A stretch of DNA of 49,928 nucleotides from Gemmatimonadota bacterium (GTDB lineage: Bacteria > Gemmatimonadota > Gemmatimonadetes > Longimicrobiales > Gaopeijiaceae), in the NCBI GenBank assembly GCA_026706635.1, contig JAPOYJ010000043.1, positions 1 to 49,928 of the forward strand. The letters are read 5' to 3'. The position numbers and the translations under genes are program-made. Shown one piece after another: positions 8,274 to 17,770 of this stretch. The notes beneath the pieces are model-generated. The model searched no databases. It was given only the letters and a program-made list of their open reading frames with translations, and was not told the origin of the DNA. Numbering within the stretch: position 1 is the first letter of the stretch; each line of letters opens with the position of its first letter.

Positions 8274-8284
8274 TCAGACTTGCC

Positions 8285-11200
8285 TTGCCTAGACGCGAAG
8301 ACATCGAGTCAATCCTGATTCCCGGATCGGGTCCTATCGTGATCGGGCAGGCCTGCGAGTTCGACTATTCCGGCACCCAGGCCGTGCGCGCGCTCAAGGA
8401 GGAGGGCTACCGGGTCGTCCTCGTCAACTCCAACCCAGCGACGATCATGACGGATCCAGACGTCGCCGATCGCACCTACGTCGAGCCGCTCGCGCCCGAG
8501 TGGATCGAGAGGGTGATCGAGCGGGAGGAGCCGGACGCCCTGCTCCCGACCATGGGGGGGCAGACGGCGCTCAACATCGCGATGGAGCTCGACCGGACGG
8601 GGGTGCTGGAAAGGCACGGAGTCGAACTGATTGGTGCCGACCAGCGGTCGATCCAGATGGCCGAAAACCGAGAGCGCTTCGCGGCCGCCATGGACCGGAT
8701 CGGGCTTGCGGTTCCGCACGGGGGCTTCGCCCGCACGCTGGACGACGCGCTTGCGATCATCGATGACACCGGCTACCCGGCGATCATTCGGCCCTCCTAC
8801 ACCCTCGGGGGAACCGGGGGCGGCACGGCGTACAACCTGGCCGAGTTCGAGCGCCAGGTGCGCAAGGGCCTGGAGGCGAGCCCGATAGGCGAGGTGCTCG
8901 TCGACCGATCGGTGATCGGGTGGAAGGAGTACGAGCTCGAGGTGGTGCGCGACGGCATCGACAACGTGATCGTGGTCTGTTCGATCGAGAACTTCGACCC
9001 CATGGGGGTCCACACCGGCGACTCGATCACGGTGGCGCCGGCGCAGACGCTCTCGGACGTGGAGTACCAGCGCATGCGCGACGCCGCGATCGCGATCATC
9101 CGCGAGATCGGAGTCGAGGCGGGGGGCTGCAATATCCAATTTGCCGTCAACCCCGCCGACGGCGAGATGCTCGTCGTCGAGATGAACCCGCGCGTCTCGC
9201 GCTCGTCGGCGCTGGCCTCCAAGGCGACCGGCTTCCCGATTGCTCGCGTAGGGGCCAAGCTCGCGGTCGGCTACAGGCTGCATGAGCTCCCCAACGACAT
9301 CACGCGTACGACTCCGGCCTCCTTCGAACCCGCGCTCGACTACGTGGTGGTCAAGTTCCCGCGCTTCGCCTTCGAGAAGTTCCCGGCCGCCGACGACACC
9401 CTCGGCGTGCAGATGAAGGCGGTGGGCGAGACGATGGCGATCGGCCGCACCTTCCGCTCGGCGTGGCAGAAGGGCCTGCGCGGCCTTGAGGTGGGTCGGC
9501 CAGGTTGGTTGAGCGCGGCCAGTCCCGCTGAAGACGGTCTACCACAGGACATCCTCGAGGGCGGCGACGAGGAGGCGATTCTCGCAGCGGTGCGGCGTCC
9601 CACCACGACGCGCAAGTACCAGCTGAAGCGTGCGCTCGAGGCCGGTATATCGATAGACCGCCTGCACGCGGCGACCGGTATCGACCCGTGGTTCCTCGAC
9701 CAGCTGCTGCAGATCATCGAGAACGAACGCTGGTTTGCGGAGCTGCCGTCGATCGATGCCGACTCGCTGCGTCAGATGAAGCGCGAGGGCTTCAGCGACG
9801 CCCAGCTTGGCCTCCTCCGTGGAGTTGACGAAGCCGCCATCCGGTTGCGGCGCTGGGAGCTCGGAGTGCGGCCCACCTTCAACGTCGTGGACACCTGTGC
9901 CGGGGAGTTTCCGGCCGAGACGCCCTACTACTACTCGTCGTACGAGTCGGAGGACGAGGTCCGCCCGTCGGAGGGACGGAAGGTGGTCATCCTGGGTAGC
10001 GGCCCCAATCGAATCGGGCAGGGGATCGAGTTCGACTACTGCTGCGTGCAGGCCGTCATGGCGCTCCGCGAGGCGGGCTACGAGACGGTGATGATCAACT
10101 CGAACCCGGAAACGGTGTCGACCGACTTCGACGTGAGCGACCAGCTCTACTTCGAGCCACTCACCCTGGAGGACGTGGCCGAGGTCGTCGGGCGCACTCG
10201 CCCGGAGGGGGTGATCGTGCAGCTCGGCGGGCAGACGCCCCTCAACCTGGCACGGGGACTCGACGAGCTGGGCATTCCGATCCTGGGCACCTCGGTGGAC
10301 GCGATCGATCAGGCCGAGGACAGGAGGCGCTTCGAGGCGGTCTGCCGGCGGGTCGGGGCCCTGGCTCCGGAGAGCGGGACCGCCACGAGCGAGGACGAGG
10401 CGCTCGCGATCGCGCGCTCCATCGGCTTCCCGGTGCTGGTGCGGCCATCGTACGTACTGGGTGGACGCGCCATGGAGATCGTCTACGACGAGGCGTCGCT
10501 CAAGAGCTACTTCGCCCGCGCGGTCAGGGCGTCGCCGGACCACCCGGTCCTGGTCGACCGCTTCCTGGAGGACGCCTTCGAGGCGGATGTGGACGCCCTC
10601 TCCGATGGCGAGGAGGTCCTGATCGGAGGGATCATGCAGCATATCGAGGACGCGGGTGTGCACTCGGGCGACTCGGCGTGCGTCCTGCCCCCCTACCTGC
10701 TCGGGCGCGAGGAGCTGGACGAGATGAGGAGCCTCACGCGACGTTTCGCTCTGGAGCTGGGCGTGGTGGGCCTGCTGAACGTCCAGTTCGCCGTGAAGGA
10801 CGGACAGGTCTACGTCCTCGAGGTGAACCCGCGGGCGTCGCGCACGGTCCCCTTCGTGAGCAAGGCGACCGGCGTGCCGCTCGCCCGCATCGCCGCCCGG
10901 GTGATGGTCGGAGAGCGCCTCGCCGAGCTCGTCGAGCGCGAGATCGGCCCCACGGCGCTGGAGGCGGGAGAGCCCGAGGTGCAGGGTGTGGCCGTCAAGG
11001 AGGCGGTCTTCCCCTTCAACCGCTTCGACGTGGACACCTTGCTGGGTCCCGAGATGCGCTCCACCGGCGAGGCGATGGGCGTGGACGACTCCCTCGGAAT
11101 GGCCTTCGCGAAGGCGCAGGTCTCGGCTGGCAATCGGCTGCCCGAGGGCGAGGACGGCCTCTCGGTTATCGTGACCGTCAACGACCGCGACAAGCCGACG

Positions 11201-11566
11201 GTGACCCCCCTGGTGCGGCGTCTGGTCGATCTGGGCTTTGCGGTCCACGCCACGGGAGGCACCCGCAGACACTTCGAGCAGCTGGGGATACCGTGCCGGT
11301 CCATCTACAAGGTCGGCCAGGGGAGGCCGCACATCGTGGACCGGATCGTGAGCGGACAGGTGTCGCTCCTGATCAACACACCGCTCGGCAAGAAGTCGCA
11401 GTACGACGACTACGCGATGCGCCGGGCCGCGATCGCCCACGGGGTGCCCTACCTGACGACCATGTCGGCGACCCGCGCCGCGGTCGACGCCCTCACCGCC
11501 ATGCGCACGCGCCGTCCCGAGGTCCTGTCGATCCAGGAGCGGCTGGCCCGGTCGCGCCGGCCGTAG
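8285..11566 (+). CDS. carB: Carbamoyl-phosphate synthase large subunit
   Basis: A 1093-residue protein that makes carbamoyl phosphate from bicarbonate, ammonia (delivered by CarA) and two ATP, for arginine and pyrimidine synthesis. It contains two homologous synthetase halves: [15 protein letters not shown] near the start and [15 protein letters not shown] near residue 575. Each has an ATP-grasp domain. A C-terminal MGS-like regulatory domain ends in [18 protein letters not shown] at 8285 is chosen because the protein then begins [12 protein letters not shown], the normal family N-terminus. No Shine-Dalgarno is visible, and a twin-palindrome site sits just upstream. carA is not in the window. 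The HDAC-like gene starts 2 bp after its stop. Confidence 0.96.
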   Translation: MPRREDIESILIPGSGPIVIGQACEFDYSGTQAVRALKEEGYRVVLVNSNPATIMTDPDVADRTYVEPLAPEWIERVIEREEPDALLPTMGGQTALNIAMELDRTGVLERHGVELIGADQRSIQMAENRERFAAAMDRIGLAVPHGGFARTLDDALAIIDDTGYPAIIRPSYTLGGTGGGTAYNLAEFERQVRKGLEASPIGEVLVDRSVIGWKEYELEVVRDGIDNVIVVCSIENFDPMGVHTGDSITVAPAQTLSDVEYQRMRDAAIAIIREIGVEAGGCNIQFAVNPADGEMLVVEMNPRVSRSSALASKATGFPIARVGAKLAVGYRLHELPNDITRTTPASFEPALDYVVVKFPRFAFEKFPAADDTLGVQMKAVGETMAIGRTFRSAWQKGLRGLEVGRPGWLSAASPAEDGLPQDILEGGDEEAILAAVRRPTTTRKYQLKRALEAGISIDRLHAATGIDPWFLDQLLQIIENERWFAELPSIDADSLRQMKREGFSDAQLGLLRGVDEAAIRLRRWELGVRPTFNVVDTCAGEFPAETPYYYSSYESEDEVRPSEGRKVVILGSGPNRIGQGIEFDYCCVQAVMALREAGYETVMINSNPETVSTDFDVSDQLYFEPLTLEDVAEVVGRTRPEGVIVQLGGQTPLNLARGLDELGIPILGTSVDAIDQAEDRRRFEAVCRRVGALAPESGTATSEDEALAIARSIGFPVLVRPSYVLGGRAMEIVYDEASLKSYFARAVRASPDHPVLVDRFLEDAFEADVDALSDGEEVLIGGIMQHIEDAGVHSGDSACVLPPYLLGREELDEMRSLTRRFALELGVVGLLNVQFAVKDGQVYVLEVNPRASRTVPFVSKATGVPLARIAARVMVGERLAELVEREIGPTALEAGEPEVQGVAVKEAVFPFNRFDVDTLLGPEMRSTGEAMGVDDSLGMAFAKAQVSAGNRLPEGEDGLSVIVTVNDRDKPTVTPLVRRLVDLGFAVHATGGTRRHFEQLGIPCRSIYKVGQGRPHIVDRIVSGQVSLLINTPLGKKSQYDDYAMRRAAIAHGVPYLTTMSATRAAVDALTAMRTRRPEVLSIQERLARSRRP

Positions 11567-11568
11567 CG

Positions 11569-12612
11569 ATGGCTGGCGAGGATACCCCGGAGGCTCGTGG
11601 CGGCGGTGGCGGCCGCGAGCCGAAGACGGCCTTCATGATGCATCCGGCGGCCGTTCTGCACGACACGGGATGGGGGCACCCCGAGCACCAGGGGCGCCTG
11701 CGCGCGCTAGCCTCGGCGCTGAGGGACGACATGGTGGCGCTCGGCGGCCGGGTGGAGCAGGCGCCGGTCAGGGGTGGGGCCGGGGACGCAGGCGTCCTTG
11801 CGGCGATTGGGCGCGTTCACGACCAGGAGCTTGTCGACCGGGTCCGAGCAACATCGCGCGAGGCCGAGCAGCGCCTCACAGTGATGTCCCTGGACTCCGA
11901 CACCCGCGTCTCGGGAGCTTCGTGGGAGGCCGCGCTCGGGAGCGTGGCGGCGGGATTGGAGGCCGTTTGCGAGGTGGCCGCGGGACGCTACCGGAACGCC
12001 TTCGTGGCCACGCGCCCCCCCGGGCACCACGCCACGCCGGGCCGTGCGATGGGATTCTGCCTCTTCAATAACGTCGCAGTCGCGGCCGCGAGTCTCCGGG
12101 CCCGGGGCGAGGCCGATCGCGTCCTGATCGTGGACTGGGACGTCCACCACGGCAACGGCACCCAGGACGCCTTCTACGACGATCCCACAGTCTTCGTGCT
12201 GTCGCTGCATCAACACCCGCACTATCCCGGCACGGGCGCGGCGAGAGAGACTGGCCGGGGAAGTGGCGTGGGCTTCACCCGCAACGTGCCGCTCCCGCCG
12301 GGAACCCCCCGCGCCGACTACCTGGAGGCGTTCGCGGGGTCGGTCGCGATGGCCGCCGACACCATCGCGCCGGACTTCGTGCTGGTGTCGGCGGGCTTTG
12401 ACTCGCTCGCCTGCGATCCGCTGGGAGACCAGCTCCTCGAGCCCGAGGACATGCACGCGATGACGCGCCGGTTGGTCCGCATCGCGGACGATTTCTGCGC
12501 CGGGCGCGTGGTGGTATTCTTGGAGGGCGGCTACGACCCAAGGCGCACCGCGCTGGGCGCTGTGGCCGTCGTCCGTGCGCTGGCGGGTCTTGACATGCCC
12601 GCCGCCGACTAA
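11569..12612 (+). CDS. Histone-deacetylase-family (acetylpolyamine/AcuC-like) hydrolase
   Basis: A 347-residue zinc amidohydrolase of the arginase/HDAC fold. The active-site pair is His153-His154 in RPPGHHATPG. The zinc ligands are Asp191 and His193 in DWDVHHGNGTQ, and Asp278 in SAGFDS. Bacterial members deacetylate acetylpolyamines or acetylated proteins; the substrate here is not determinable. ATG at 11569 lies 2 bp after carB, suggesting co-transcription. An internal ATG near 11635 would remove a 22-residue Gly-rich lead. A MITE-like element begins 15 bp after the stop. Confidence 0.85.
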   Translation: MAGEDTPEARGGGGGREPKTAFMMHPAAVLHDTGWGHPEHQGRLRALASALRDDMVALGGRVEQAPVRGGAGDAGVLAAIGRVHDQELVDRVRATSREAEQRLTVMSLDSDTRVSGASWEAALGSVAAGLEAVCEVAAGRYRNAFVATRPPGHHATPGRAMGFCLFNNVAVAAASLRARGEADRVLIVDWDVHHGNGTQDAFYDDPTVFVLSLHQHPHYPGTGAARETGRGSGVGFTRNVPLPPGTPRADYLEAFAGSVAMAADTIAPDFVLVSAGFDSLACDPLGDQLLEPEDMHAMTRRLVRIADDFCAGRVVVFLEGGYDPRRTALGAVAVVRALAGLDMPAAD

Positions 12613-12626
12613 CGCCGACCGTCCTG

Positions 12627-12800
12627 GCAGTCCGTGGATGTTCTCGTGCGAGCACCGGGAGCCGCGAAGCGAGGGACGCTGGCATTGTAATCCATGGATT
12701 ACATATTGTAAGGCGTAGATTACATTATGGACAAGCGAACAAAGCGGTCCAGCGGAGATGCAGCGCCGCTCCTGCCGTGGGAGGCTTATCCGAGGGCTGC
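12627..12800. mobile_element. CTAG-type MITE-like element with core, copy 3
   Basis: It runs from GCAGTCCGTGGATG at 12627 to TTATCCGAGGGCTGC at 12800, 174 bp. It encloses the twin-palindrome core 12686-12724. The segment after the core (GGTCCAGCGGAGATGCAGCG) is nearly identical to that in the copy at 40973-41145. Confidence 0.8.
12686..12724. repeat. 39-bp twin-palindrome core, copy 3
   Basis: Unit 1, TGTAATCCATGGATTACA, is a perfect 18-bp palindrome (12686-12703). Unit 2 (12707-12724) is TGTAA-N8-TTACA. The spacer is TAT. It is in reverse orientation relative to the majority. Confidence 0.9.
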
Positions 12801-12821
12801 TGAACCGGGGAGACCCCCCCG

Positions 12822-13352
12822 ATGAAGCCATCCAACCGCCGTTGGCCGACCGTGCCGCGATGGGCTGTCGCCGGTGCCGTCGCCGCGGGGGCGGCGGCGT
12901 GCGGTCCAGGCGCCCCCGCCGAGCGCTCGGAGCTCGCGGCGCGCGACGCCGGTGCGGCCGCGGTGGAGCTTCACCCCGAGGCGCTCGAGGCGATCGGGAA
13001 GCTGCGCTCGCCCTTCTGCCCCGGCCTGATGCTCGAGGTCTGCCCCTCCTTCGAGGCGGTTGCGCTCCGCGACAGCATCCAGAGCGCGGCCGAGGCCGGT
13101 TGGGGCGCCGACAGCCTCGTGGAGTGGATGATCGCCCGCCACGGAGAGGAGTATCGGGCCTTGCCGCCCGCTCGGGGTACCGGGCTGCTGGCTTGGGCTA
13201 TTCCTCCCACTATGCTCCTCCTGGGGGCGGGGGTCGTCGTCCTCGTGCTCAGGCGGCTTAGGGGCGAGCCCGAGGTGTCGGCTCCCGCGCTGAGCGAGTT
13301 GGAGAGCGAACGGATCGCCGCCGCGCTTGCCGAGCTGGAGAGGGCGGAGTGA
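12822..13352 (+). CDS. CcmH-like cytochrome c maturation protein, atypical Cys motif
   Basis: A 176-residue protein with an N-terminal lipoprotein-like signal (AVAAGAAAC). A CcmH/CycL-like domain follows: LRSPFCPGLMLEVCPS, then DSIQSAAEAG and the WMIARHGEEYRALPPA segment. A transmembrane helix (about residues 123-142) and a charged tail complete it. CcmH normally uses LRCxxCQ to reduce apocytochrome c. Here the two cysteines are spaced C-X7-C, a form that from memory also occurs in Gemmatimonadota. ATG at 12822 follows GGGGAGA. No other ccm gene is present, and it is coupled (GTGA overlap) to an M24 peptidase. Confidence 0.65.
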   Translation: MKPSNRRWPTVPRWAVAGAVAAGAAACGPGAPAERSELAARDAGAAAVELHPEALEAIGKLRSPFCPGLMLEVCPSFEAVALRDSIQSAAEAGWGADSLVEWMIARHGEEYRALPPARGTGLLAWAIPPTMLLLGAGVVVLVLRRLRGEPEVSAPALSELESERIAAALAELERAE

Positions 13353-14560
13353 AGGGGAAGGGGGGGACTGGCGCGGACGCGCTCCTCGCCAGCGAGGAGG
13401 GTGTGACGCGCGTCCAGGGTGCGCTCGGCGAGCTGGGCTTCGACGCGTGGCTGATCTACGACTTCAAGGATCGCAACCCGATAGGCCGGTCGCTCCTCGG
13501 GCTGGAGTGGACCACCCGGCGCGGATTCGCGCTGGTGCCCGCGAACGGACCGCCACGCCTGCTGATCCACGCGATCGAGCGCTCGTCCTGGCGGCATCTC
13601 GATGGCTGGAAGCAAGACGTCTACGCAAGTCGCCAGGAGATGGAGCGGGGACTACACGCCCTCCTCGCCGGGTGTAGGCGAGTGGCCGCCGAGACCTCGC
13701 CGGGGGGAGCCGTTCCGTATCTTGACCTCGTCCCCGCGGGCATCTACGAGATGATCGCGGCCACCGGGGTGAGGCTGCTCGGCTCCGGCGACCTCGTTTC
13801 GAAGTACTACGCCGTGTGGACGCCCCGGCAACGCGAGGAGCACGGCCTTGCGTCCGAGGTGGTGCGCAAGCTAGCCCGTGACGCCTTCGACCGCGCCGCC
13901 GAGCGCATCCGCAGTGGCCAGAGGGTCACCGAGGGCGAGCTGGCCGCCTGGATCCGCACCGAGCTGGTGGCGCGCGGCGTCCCCGACCAGGCGGACTGCA
14001 TAGTGGCGATCGGTCCCGCCGCGGCCGATCCGCACTACGACCCGGGTGCCGTCGGTCACCTCATCTCGCGAGGCGACGTGCTCCTCATCGACCTCTGGGG
14101 TGCCGCCCACCCCGGCTCGGCCCCCGCCGATCAGACGTGGATGGGGTACTTGGGTGGGGAGCTGCCGCCCCGGGTGGCGGAGATCTGGGGTGTGATCCGG
14201 TCCGCCAGGGATGGAGTGGTCGCCGCGCTCGAGGAGTGCCACGCGGCTGGCGAGGTGATGCGGGGCTTCGAGGCCGACGATGTGGCCCGGAGCGCTATCT
14301 CGGAAGCTGGGTATGGGGAGTACTTCATCCACCGGACCGGTCACTCGATCGACCGTGATCTCCACGGCCGCGGACCCAACCTGGACAACCTGGAGACGCA
14401 CGACGACCGGCTCCTCCTGGCCGGAGTGGGCTTCTCGGTCGAGCCAGGGATATACATCCCCGGCGAGGTGGGGATGCGCACCGAGATCAATGTCTTCATG
14501 GGCGCCGACGGGCCGGAGGTGACGGTCTCCAAGCCGCAGGAAGAGGTCTTTCGCCTCTAG
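13349..14560 (+). CDS. M24-family metallopeptidase (Xaa-Pro aminopeptidase-like)
   Basis: A 403-residue protein with a creatinase-like N-terminal domain (about 1-165) and a C-terminal pita-bread M24 domain. Metal ligands are visible as Asp in LLIDLWG (near 248), Asp in SAPADQTW (near 262), His in RTGHSID (near 333), Glu in VEPGIY (near 366) and Glu in RTEINVF (near 380). It should remove N-terminal residues from proline-containing peptides; the exact specificity is unknown. GTG at 13349 overlaps the stop of the CcmH-like gene. Its TAG stop is part of the CTAG at the left edge of a MITE-like element that separates it from priA. Confidence 0.88.
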   Translation: MKGKGGTGADALLASEEGVTRVQGALGELGFDAWLIYDFKDRNPIGRSLLGLEWTTRRGFALVPANGPPRLLIHAIERSSWRHLDGWKQDVYASRQEMERGLHALLAGCRRVAAETSPGGAVPYLDLVPAGIYEMIAATGVRLLGSGDLVSKYYAVWTPRQREEHGLASEVVRKLARDAFDRAAERIRSGQRVTEGELAAWIRTELVARGVPDQADCIVAIGPAAADPHYDPGAVGHLISRGDVLLIDLWGAAHPGSAPADQTWMGYLGGELPPRVAEIWGVIRSARDGVVAALEECHAAGEVMRGFEADDVARSAISEAGYGEYFIHRTGHSIDRDLHGRGPNLDNLETHDDRLLLAGVGFSVEPGIYIPGEVGMRTEINVFMGADGPEVTVSKPQEEVFRL

Positions 14561-14731
14561 CAGCCCGTGGACAAACCTCCCCCGGCATTCGAGGCGCGCT
14601 GCATCCGCGCTGGACCGCTTCGCTCTGCGTTGCTTCTTGCACGAATAGCGCTGCTATTCGCGCTGCGAAGCGCCTTGCCAGCCCGGCGCAGCGCCCCTCT
14701 CGGTGCTCGGGCGAGATTAGCCACGGACTGC
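14560..14731. mobile_element. CTAG-flanked MITE-like element between M24 gene and priA
   Basis: A 172-bp element from GCAGCCCGTGGACAAACC (14560) to GATTAGCCACGGACTGC (14731), with CTAG on both sides (14557-14560 and 14731-14734). It has no twin palindrome. The interior has an imperfect hairpin GAATAGC...GCTATTC and the GCTCTCGGTGCTCG-type right arm. The left CTAG forms the stop of the peptidase gene, and the right CTAG contributes the G of the priA start. Confidence 0.85.
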
Positions 14732-14733
14732 TA

Positions 14734-17049
14734 GTGAGCGCGGGTTCGCGCCCCCGCGAGGGATCCCCGGCTCCATCGGGCGGCGCATCTCTGGTCGAGG
14801 TCGCCCTGCCGATACCGCTCCGGCGCACCTTCAACTACCGGCTGCAGGGGTCGGTGCCGCCACCGGGGTGCCGCCTCCGGGTGCCCTTCAGAGGCCGCAC
14901 GATGGTGGGGTGGAGCGTTGGAGCTGGCCGGGAGGTTCGGGGACTCAGGGAGGTGATCGAGCTCCTCGATCCCGAGCCGCTCCTCGGGGCCGAACTGTGG
15001 GATCTGGCCAGGTGGGTTGCGAAGTACTATGTGGCACCCCTTGGCATGGTGCTAAGGGCGGTATTCCCCGGGGCCCTGACCCGCCCGTCGGGAGCGCGCG
15101 GGGGTGCACCCGGACGCTCGCTGGTTCGCATCCGAAGAGAGATCGGTACCCTCGAGGAGCTGGAAGAGGTGTTCGGGAGGGCCGTGCGACAACGCGAGGC
15201 CTATGAGATGCTTGTCGCGGCCGGCGGGCAGATGCCGCTGGCGGCGCTCCTCGAGGCGGGGTTCAGCCGCTCGGTGATTGGTGGGCTGGAGGGTAGGGGG
15301 GCCGCCGAGATCGTCCCCGACGCTATCGGCCCCGACCCGCTCCTCGGGCACTTTGCCGCGACGGAGGAGGCGCACGAGCCGACGCTGGCGCAGCGGCGCG
15401 TTCTCGGCCGCCTGACCGAGGCCCGCGCCGGCACGTATCTCCTGCATGGCGTGACCGGATCCGGCAAGACGCTCGTCTACATCGAGCTCGTCCGGCGCGT
15501 GCTCGAGGGCGGAGGCGGAGCGGTCGTGCTCGTACCCGAGATCTCGCTGACTCCGCAGACGGTCGGACGCTTCCGCCAGGCCCTCGGAGAGACGGTCGCG
15601 GTGCTTCACTCGGGCCTCTCGCCGATCGAGCGCGCCCAGGCGTGGCAGCAGCTTGGCGCCGGTGCCAAGCGCGTCGCCATCGGGGCCCGCTCGGCCGTCT
15701 TCGCGCCGCTCCGGGAGATCGGTGCCGTCGTTGTGGACGAGGAGCACGACGGGAGCTACAAGCAGGGCGACACTCCGAGGTACAATGCTCGCGATGTGGC
15801 CGTGGTTCGCGCCAAGCAGGCGGGCGCCCTCTGCCTCCTCGGGTCGGCTACCCCCTCGCTCGAGAGCTGGGCCAACGCCAGTAGCGGCAAGTACGAGATG
15901 CTAACGCTCCCCGATCGGGTAGGGGGAGGGTCGCTGCCGAGGGTTCGGGTCGTGGACCTCCGGAGTGCGGTGCCCCGTCGCCGGTCGCCCGGCTCCGGCG
16001 GGCGGGGCGCCCCGGAGCGCGGGCGCGAGCGAGAGGGCCTGAGTCGCACTCGGGCACCCGCGCACATCCTCTCGCCGCCTCTCGTCCAGGCCATGGAGAT
16101 GCGGCTGGAGCGTGGCGAGCAGACGATCCTCCTCCTGAACCGTCGCGGCTACTCCACCTTCGCCCTCTGCGAGAGCTGCGGCGGGGTCGGCGAGTGTGCC
16201 GACTGCTCGGTCGCAATGACCCTCCACCGGGCCAGGCGCAGACTGGTCTGCCACCACTGCGGTTGCTCCGAGGACCCGCCGGAGCGGTGTCCGCACTGCG
16301 GTGCGCCCGAGATCTCCTACGGGGGGCTGGGCACCGAGCAGGTCGAGCGCGTTGTCGTCGAGACCTTTCCGGGTGCCCGCGTCGTCCGGATGGACGTCGA
16401 CACCACTAGGGGACGCTGGTCGCACGGAGAGATGCTGGAGCGCGTGCGCAGGCATCGAGTCGATGTGCTCCTCGGAACGCAGATGATCGCCAAGGGGCTC
16501 GACTTCCCGAGGGTGACTCTGGTCGGGGTGGTGAACGCCGACATTGGCCTCCACCTCCCAGACTTCCGGAGCTGCGAACGCACCTTCCAGCTCCTATCGC
16601 AGGTCGCGGGCCGGGCGGGGCGGAGTTCGCTCCCCGGCGAGGTCCTGATTCAGAGCTACATGCCGGACCACTACGTCGTCAGGGCAACCGTGGCCCACGA
16701 CTACCTAGGCTTCGCAGAGCGCGAGCTGGGCGCACGGAGAGAGCCTCCCTACCCGCCCCATCGGCGCATGGCGCGAGTGCTGCTGAGTAGCCCGGTTAGG
16801 GGCGACGCGCTGGGCGCCGCCGAGTCGCTGCACGAGTGGCTTGCCCCCCGGCGGCCGAACGACCTGCAGGTGATTGGGCCCGCTCCGGCGCCGATCGAGC
16901 GCCTCAAGTCGCGCTTCCGCTGGCATCTCCTCCTGCGTGGAGGTGCCCCAGAGATCGGGCGTGCACTGGAAGCCGTCGCCACCGACTTCCGCCCGCCAGG
17001 GGGAGACGTTCGGATCTCGCTCGACCGGGACCCGATGCACCTGATGTAG
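14734..17049 (+). CDS. priA: Primosomal protein N' (replication-restart helicase)
   Basis: A 771-residue superfamily 2 helicase that recognises stalled forks and reloads the replisome. It has a 3'-DNA-binding domain at the N-terminus (VALPIPLRRTFNYR), Walker A GVTGSGKT (about 239-246), DEEH at 335-338, and a zinc-binding insert with Cys479, 482, 488, 491, 506, 509, 519 and 522. The helicase C lobe has GTQMIAKGLDFP and QVAGRAGR. A ~35-residue Arg/Gly-rich stretch (about 410-445) precedes the zinc region. GTG at 14734 directly abuts a MITE-like element, so no native ribosome site remains upstream. Coupling to the preceding peptidase gene was probably broken by that insertion. Confidence 0.96.
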   Translation: MSAGSRPREGSPAPSGGASLVEVALPIPLRRTFNYRLQGSVPPPGCRLRVPFRGRTMVGWSVGAGREVRGLREVIELLDPEPLLGAELWDLARWVAKYYVAPLGMVLRAVFPGALTRPSGARGGAPGRSLVRIRREIGTLEELEEVFGRAVRQREAYEMLVAAGGQMPLAALLEAGFSRSVIGGLEGRGAAEIVPDAIGPDPLLGHFAATEEAHEPTLAQRRVLGRLTEARAGTYLLHGVTGSGKTLVYIELVRRVLEGGGGAVVLVPEISLTPQTVGRFRQALGETVAVLHSGLSPIERAQAWQQLGAGAKRVAIGARSAVFAPLREIGAVVVDEEHDGSYKQGDTPRYNARDVAVVRAKQAGALCLLGSATPSLESWANASSGKYEMLTLPDRVGGGSLPRVRVVDLRSAVPRRRSPGSGGRGAPERGREREGLSRTRAPAHILSPPLVQAMEMRLERGEQTILLLNRRGYSTFALCESCGGVGECADCSVAMTLHRARRRLVCHHCGCSEDPPERCPHCGAPEISYGGLGTEQVERVVVETFPGARVVRMDVDTTRGRWSHGEMLERVRRHRVDVLLGTQMIAKGLDFPRVTLVGVVNADIGLHLPDFRSCERTFQLLSQVAGRAGRSSLPGEVLIQSYMPDHYVVRATVAHDYLGFAERELGARREPPYPPHRRMARVLLSSPVRGDALGAAESLHEWLAPRRPNDLQVIGPAPAPIERLKSRFRWHLLLRGGAPEIGRALEAVATDFRPPGGDVRISLDRDPMHLM

Positions 17050-17086
17050 CAGCCGGTGGACAAGCCTCCCACGGCATTCGAGGTGT
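17049..17086. mobile_element. MITE-like element, left-end fragment
   Basis: GCAGCCGGTGGACAAGCC followed by CCACGGCATTCGAGG, directly after (and overlapping) the priA stop. The remainder of the element is absent. Confidence 0.6.
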
Positions 17087-17197
17087 TGCCGCAGCCGGGC
17101 GATGCGCACGCGCCGCCCTTCCGGGTTACATTTGTTTTCGGTAGGGTAGCGTTGCGTTGGCAAGGGTAGCGGGGACTTCCCGGGAGGAGGGAACAAG

Positions 17198-17770
17198 GTG
17201 AGCTGTCTGGCGCTGAACGCCTCCTACGAGCCGCTCGTGATCGTCCCTCCGAGACGGGCGGTCCGGCTTGTGCTGGACCGCAAGGCCGAGCTGCTCGAGG
17301 CCGAGGCCGACCGCTTCTTCCGCACGGTGAGCGTCCACCATCCGTCGCCCGAGGTGATCCGCCTGGTACGGTACGTTCACGTCCCGCGCCGCTACCGTCG
17401 TCAGGTCACGAACACCTTCCTCTTCGCCCGCGACGGCTATGCCTGCCAGTACTGCCGTCGCGACCGGGGCGAGCTCGGTGCGCGCGAGTTCCTGACGCGC
17501 GACCACGTAATGCCCGTATCGCGCGGGGGCGAGACCTCGTGGAGCAACGTCGTCACCGCCTGCTCGACCTGCAATCACCGTAAGGGCGACCGCCTGCCGC
17601 GGGAGGCTGGCATGGTCGTCCCCGTGCAGCCGACCGAGCCTAACCATGTGCAGTTGGTCTGGGCTGTGCGCAGGGTCACACCGACTCAGGCCAAGTACAT
17701 CCGCATCTTCTTCGGCGACGACGCGGTGCCGCTCGCAGCGCGTGCGCCCAGCCCAGCGCCGCGTGGATAG
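17198..17770 (+). CDS. HNH endonuclease-domain protein
   Basis: A 190-residue protein of the widespread bacterial HNH family that begins LALNASYEPL. A treble-clef HNH module spans about 80-130: CQYCRR, then TRDHVMPVSRGG, then CSTCNHRKGDRLP. It has both zinc-binding CxxC pairs and the DH catalytic pair. The length is typical. The biological role of this stand-alone family is not settled. GTG at 17198 follows a GGAGGAGGG-like ribosome site. Its 3' end overlaps the next small gene by 8 bp. It is not next to restriction or phage genes. Confidence 0.85.
   Translation: MSCLALNASYEPLVIVPPRRAVRLVLDRKAELLEAEADRFFRTVSVHHPSPEVIRLVRYVHVPRRYRRQVTNTFLFARDGYACQYCRRDRGELGAREFLTRDHVMPVSRGGETSWSNVVTACSTCNHRKGDRLPREAGMVVPVQPTEPNHVQLVWAVRRVTPTQAKYIRIFFGDDAVPLAARAPSPAPRG

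Noticed and set aside
9539-11440. Long open frame on the minus strand opposite carB (also opposite hppA at 25494-27428 and pnp at 44183-45955)
   Set aside because: High-GC coding DNA leaves antisense frames open. The translations are His/Arg/Asp-rich with no domain, while the plus strand encodes unmistakable enzymes.
10678-11568. Upstream extension of the HDAC-like frame through the carB 3' end
   Set aside because: It is the out-of-frame shadow of carB, Arg/Gly-rich. Family similarity begins only after 11569.
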